A DNA stretch of 64,000 nucleotides from Roseimicrobium gellanilyticum (GTDB lineage: Bacteria; Verrucomicrobiota; Verrucomicrobiia; Verrucomicrobiales; Verrucomicrobiaceae). Location: NCBI RefSeq assembly GCF_003315205.1, contig NZ_QNRR01000001.1:806001-870000 (forward strand). The letters are read 5' to 3'. Below, in pieces: positions 61,401-64,000 of the stretch (its first letter is position 1; the number at the start of each line of letters is the position of its first letter). The notes beneath the pieces were generated by a model. The model did not search any database, was not told the origin of the DNA, and was given only the letters and a program-made list of their open reading frames with translations. The translations under genes were made by a program, and so were the position numbers.

Positions 61401-62656
61401 AGCGTCAGCAGAATGCTGGTGGGGAACCTGGTAGTCCGCAACAGCAAACGGCACAGGGACAGCAGGGTAACGGCGAGCAAGGTCAACCCGGCAAGGGAAG
61501 CGAGAGTGCCGAGCGGCGCATGGCCGCGGCGGGTGATGCGGACAAGGAACGGGAAGGCCGGCAGGCTTCGCAAGCTGGACAGCAACAAGGTCAGCAGCCG
61601 CAGCAGGGGAGCCGGCCAGGACAAGGCGCTGAGCCGGGCAAGGAAGGGATGCGTGGAGGGCTCGCGGGCAATACGCCCGGCCAGGAACAACAACAACGCC
61701 AGCCTGGGCAAGGACAGCAGCCCGGGGAAGGGCAACAACCCGGCCAGGGGCAGGGAGAGCAGCAATCTCAGCAGCAGGCGCAGGCTGGTATGCAGCCGGG
61801 GCAAGGCCGAGGACAGGGCCAGCAGCCTGGTGAAGGTCAGTCACAGCAAGAGCAACAGCAGCAGGCCGCCAACGGCCGGCAACCTGGGCAAGGCCAAGGA
61901 CAACAGCCGGGTCAAGGTCAGGGGCAAGACGGCCAGCAACCGGGCCAGGGACAAGGCGAGGGAATGACTGCGGATAATACACCAGGCCAGGGGCAGCAGC
62001 CCTCTGGAAGTCAAGGGGGGCAACCATCCGGGCAACAGCAAGGCCAGGGACAGGGCCAAGGTCAAAGTCCCGGTGGCCAGCAGGGCATGGCTCAGGGTGG
62101 GCAGGGGCAGGGGCAGGGCCAAGGACAGGGAACTCAGGGGCAGCAACCTGGGGACGGACAGCGAGGTGAGGGCGGTCAGCTTGCGCAAGGCGGGAATCGT
62201 GCCGGTGGTGCGCGTCGCGGAAACACGGAAGGCAGTACCTCCGGTGGAGGAGGGGAAGGCGGACCGGGAGGAGATGGTGGCTGGTTCTTCGATGGTGCTG
62301 CTGAAACCGACAATGACAGCACGTTGACGGGTTCCAACTTCGGCGACTGGACAGATCGCCTTCGCAAGGTGGAGGAGGCGTTGGAGGACCAGGAACTCAG
62401 AAACCAAGCTGCCGGGGTCCTTGAAAACGCCCGGCAGATCCGCATGGATAATCGTCGCAATGATATGCCGCCTCAGAGTGATCTGGTGCAGATGAAGGTG
62501 CTGCAACCACTGGCGGAGTTGCGCGATCGTGTGTCGGAGGAGCTTGCGAAGCGCGAGTCCGCCAACCCCTTGGCGCCGCTGGATCGGGATCCTGTGCCAC
62601 ATCGCTACCGCGAGCTGGTACGTCGTTATTATCGGGAACTGGGAGGGGGCCAGTGA
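58403..62656 (+). CDS. DUF4175-like membrane protein with long coiled coil and Gly/Gln-rich domain
   Basis: A 1417-residue protein. N-terminal TM helices (LLAAGFGVAALAAFLVWW, ELLLCALVGYAIIWFG, YVSSGALAVFALLVALTF) and an external beta domain (about 190-500) resemble the DUF4175 family. From about 510 to 1000 it is a Glu/Gln/Lys-rich coiled coil. Residues about 1007-1293 are almost only Gly, Gln, Pro, Ala and Asn (many QPGQGQGQQ units). A small conserved C-terminal domain follows (GDWTDRLRKVEEALEDQELRNQAAGVL...YRELVRRYYREL). It follows the VWA gene in the operon. Such GQ domains are likely disordered and extended. Function unknown. Confidence 0.8.
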   Translation: MKPPTPSVLVALERRLEPLIEMERLILRRKLLAAGFGVAALAAFLVWWQSGAFGLNRWELLLCALVGYAIIWFGSDWWAGARKVEPREMAHRLEAAHPDMQAVLLTAMDQHSDGGRLTYLQQRVVSDAVRHSMSHDWQERLFGNKAKNWDYVSSGALAVFALLVALTFPKLTGIDIMQHQDQVVVKQEEEKKTDAPVITVEVRPGDTEVEHNTRLVVDVKFTGGTPAHAVIVVSEDEEGKQERVRVNMNATVENNAFGGVVKSVERDGFYRVEYEGGVSPTYRVTTYVHPELVRSDATITPPAYSGQPAKEIKNTLNVTALEGSDIRFRMTVNKPVSVAELYGEDKSSIPLTPTKEDPLVLEGSMKPEDSQKYRLHLVDAQERSNKQPPWIKVSVLKDNPPKVDMVFPKRDLAVSPLQELPLEAKVWDDIGVEKAGAVFMLGEATTEVPLSDGKLAGKKSHDLKTMLALEKLKAEPRQLVSYYVWAEDNHPQGGVRRTMSDMFFAEVRHFEDIFREAEGGQGQGQGQGQGGVADKLAQLQKQVVNATWRLVREAGAGRKFEKMESDVGTVKEGQDTALKQTEEALEEVEDAEIRQALEDAAKAMRRASETLDGGIKKKETNPLKVALAPEREALEHLGRAQSREHRVMRAQNQQQGGGQSQQNQRQIMQLELAQKEKMYEEESEAQEEQTMEQQENLQVLNRLKELARRQEALAEKIKDLEEQMAKAKTEEEKAEIQQQLKRLQEEQEQLLRDLDELQERMEKPENQQNMAQEREKLDEAREQARQAAEQLAQQQASAAANSATRAQENLEEVRDEFRQRTAKRFSDEMRQLKQQASELEESQKQLAEAMNPEGKSAAESKPGEKGDTTAELKKNLETNQLRRQAEAQGEALDKLLENMQQLSQQAEASEPLLANSLHDAVRKAHSDGIKDALDETKINLQYSPEDAQSSERKAAQGIEELKKGVDRAAESVLGSETEALRMARNELDRLLNDVEKDEAKRQQNAGGEPGSPQQQTAQGQQGNGEQGQPGKGSESAERRMAAAGDADKEREGRQASQAGQQQGQQPQQGSRPGQGAEPGKEGMRGGLAGNTPGQEQQQRQPGQGQQPGEGQQPGQGQGEQQSQQQAQAGMQPGQGRGQGQQPGEGQSQQEQQQQAANGRQPGQGQGQQPGQGQGQDGQQPGQGQGEGMTADNTPGQGQQPSGSQGGQPSGQQQGQGQGQGQSPGGQQGMAQGGQGQGQGQGQGTQGQQPGDGQRGEGGQLAQGGNRAGGARRGNTEGSTSGGGGEGGPGGDGGWFFDGAAETDNDSTLTGSNFGDWTDRLRKVEEALEDQELRNQAAGVLENARQIRMDNRRNDMPPQSDLVQMKVLQPLAELRDRVSEELAKRESANPLAPLDRDPVPHRYRELVRRYYRELGGGQ
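61421..62285 (+). repeat. Low-complexity Gly/Gln coding repeat
   Basis: Degenerate repeats of the type CAGGG(A/G)CAAGGCCAG and GGCCAGCAACC inside the DUF4175-like gene encode the QPGQGQ domain. Synonymous variation between units shows selection on the protein rather than a recent DNA expansion. Confidence 0.85.
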
Positions 62657-62713
62657 GGAGAGCAATGCAGATGAGCAAGAGCAAGTCAATGAACCGGGGA
62701 GGCTGTGGGAACC

Positions 62714-64000
62714 ATGGTTGAGGAGTGGTTCTGGCAGAGCGCCACGGGTTCATGGCCGAAGATCGCGATCGCTCTCAGCGTGGCGGCTCTAGGGGTGTTG
62801 TGGATTGCTTATCGCGGCGTGACGGGGCGTGCCTGGCGCAGGGAGGCGGCCATCCTTTGCAAGGTGCTGGTGTTTGCCCTGCTGTTGCTCATGCTCATGG
62901 AGCCGATGGCCATGACCCGGGTGCCGAAGCCGGGGCAGAATGATGTGCTCATCCTCGCAGACGACTCTGCCAGCCTTGCTCTTCTCGACAGCACCACCGG
63001 AAAACCGGCAGGTGAACCGGTAAAGAAGGCTCTGCATCGAGATGCGTCGTGGATAAGAGAGGTGGAGAAGACTTTCCGGACGCATGCCTATTCATTTGAT
63101 GATCGGCTGCACGAGCGCACTCAGCTGGATGCCTTGAAGTTTGCGAGCATGCGTTCCGCGCTGGCTGGCAGTCTGGAGAGCCTACAGCAGCGATATCTGA
63201 GACAGCCGGTTGCCGCCGTGCTGCTCTTCACGGATGGCAATGCCACTGATGCGGCGAAGCTGGAGGAGATGATGGCGAATTCCAAGGCGTCCGCTCCCAT
63301 CTTTCCTGTTGTGACGGGCGTGCGTGAGGTATCGAGTGATCTGGCCTTGAAGAGCGTGGACGTCACGCAGACCCCCTTCGAAGATTCACCCGTAGCCGTC
63401 ACTGCGAAGATTGCCGCCGCCGGCCTTGGTGATACCGGTGTCTCCCTCGTGATTCAGGATGAGGCCGGCAAGGTGGTGAAGACGGAGAATCACAAGCTGG
63501 CCAAGGCCCAGACGGAGCACACGTTCCAGACCCGCTTCCGACCGGAGAAGATGGGTATCTCCTTCTTCAAGGTGTCCGTGGTGAAGGATCAGGCGGTGTC
63601 GCATCTGACGGATCCCGCGAAACTGAAGGAAGTGTCCGCCGAGGCCACGATGGAAAACAACCAGCGCTTCCTCGCGATTGACCGGCGTAGCGGGCCCTAT
63701 CGTGTGTTGTATGTGAGTGGCCGGCCGAATTGGGAGTACAAGTTTCTACGCCGCTCGCTGGAACCGGATGATGAAGTGAAGCTCGCGGCGCTCATTCGCA
63801 TGGCCAAGCGCGAGCCGAAATTCCAATGGCGGGGCAGGGAAGGGGAGACGAGCAATCCGCTTTTCCGTGGATTCAAATCGAACGAGCCTGAGGAGGCGCA
63901 ACGCTATGACCAGCCGGTGCTGAAGCGGCTGAATGTGATGGATGCGTCTGAGCTCGCGGACGGCTTTCCCAAGACGCCCGAAGAACTTTTTGGAAAATTC
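62714..64000 (+). CDS. Membrane VWA/glutamine-amidotransferase-like protein (partial)
   Basis: The ORF begins at ATG 62714 (MVEEWFWQSATGSWPKIAIAL) and is still open at the right edge (429 codons seen). Two N-terminal TM helices (IAIALSVAALGVLWIAYRGV, VLVFALLLLMLMEP) are followed by a VWA-like domain: LILADDSASLALL (DxSxS, Asp 83) and LLFTDGNATDA. The region VLYVSGRPNWEYKFLRRSL, then DDEVKLAALIRMAKREPKFQW is a conserved block of proteins annotated as glutamine amidotransferase-like in these operons. It is the last visible gene, and the C-terminus and any amidotransferase domain lie outside the window. Confidence 0.8.
   Translation, partial: MVEEWFWQSATGSWPKIAIALSVAALGVLWIAYRGVTGRAWRREAAILCKVLVFALLLLMLMEPMAMTRVPKPGQNDVLILADDSASLALLDSTTGKPAGEPVKKALHRDASWIREVEKTFRTHAYSFDDRLHERTQLDALKFASMRSALAGSLESLQQRYLRQPVAAVLLFTDGNATDAAKLEEMMANSKASAPIFPVVTGVREVSSDLALKSVDVTQTPFEDSPVAVTAKIAAAGLGDTGVSLVIQDEAGKVVKTENHKLAKAQTEHTFQTRFRPEKMGISFFKVSVVKDQAVSHLTDPAKLKEVSAEATMENNQRFLAIDRRSGPYRVLYVSGRPNWEYKFLRRSLEPDDEVKLAALIRMAKREPKFQWRGREGETSNPLFRGFKSNEPEEAQRYDQPVLKRLNVMDASELADGFPKTPEELFGKF

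Overview
The window is GC-rich (about 60%), gene-dense bacterial chromosome. It most likely comes from the phylum Verrucomicrobiota (Prosthecobacter/Verrucomicrobium/Roseimicrobium-like). This is inferred from the gene set: an ECF-like sigma factor directly upstream of a membrane Ser/Thr kinase, a DUF1592-type planctomycete/verrucomicrobial cytochrome, secreted FAD oxidoreductases, a MoxR-DUF58-VWA-DUF4175-like operon, and a ribosomal superoperon. No 16S gene is present to prove it. I see no tRNA or rRNA gene, CRISPR array, IS element or prophage.

Layout. 0-5.4 kb: end of a Kef-type antiporter, a CPXCG zinc-ribbon protein, an AraC regulator, then a sigma factor and its neighbouring kinase behind a perfect 26-bp inverted repeat. 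5.4-8.9 kb: an intergenic stem-loop repeat, a chromate transporter, a Thr-rich repeat protein, two lipoproteins and an HD-like protein. 9-12.8 kb (minus strand): Gfo/Idh/MocA oxidoreductase, lipoprotein, PIG-L deacetylase and NagB-like protein, a plausible amino-sugar catabolic set. 13-19.5 kb (plus): secreted proteins, including a two-domain alpha/beta hydrolase and an exported glutamate-racemase-like protein flanked by copies of a second dispersed repeat. 19.5-34.9 kb: the str-S10-spc ribosomal superoperon from rpsL to secY, with a promoter and structured leader in front and a strong terminator after secY. tuf, rpsN and rpmD are absent from their usual places, and a secreted coiled-coil protein gene sits between rpsS and rplV. 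34.9-36.5 kb: map and a eukaryotic-type hisA. 36.5-39.4 kb (minus): histidine decarboxylase, ACT protein, two unknowns and a macrodomain protein. 39.4-49.1 kb (minus): a long intergenic repeat, DUF1592 cytochrome, membrane protein, YceK-like lipoprotein, two FAD oxidoreductases, a YihY/BrkB membrane protein and small proteins. 49.2-64 kb (plus): a DEDD exonuclease, then a largely overlapping operon of TPR-metallopeptidase, DUF4159, unknown, MoxR, DUF58, VWA membrane protein, a 1417-residue DUF4175-like protein with a Gly/Gln-rich domain, and a VWA/amidotransferase-like protein that runs off the end.

How the genes work together. The ribosomal block is one co-transcribed unit for ribosome assembly and Sec translocation. 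The sigma factor/kinase pair looks like one signalling module. The 49.9-64 kb operon resembles Bat/aerotolerance-type operons, in which a MoxR ATPase acts on VWA-domain partners at the membrane; it is the most system-like accessory locus here. The best candidates for new biology are the S10-operon insertion, the exported racemase, the eukaryote-like HisA, the VWA/GQ-rich operon with a tiny doubly overlapping ORF, and two families of intergenic stem-loop repeats.
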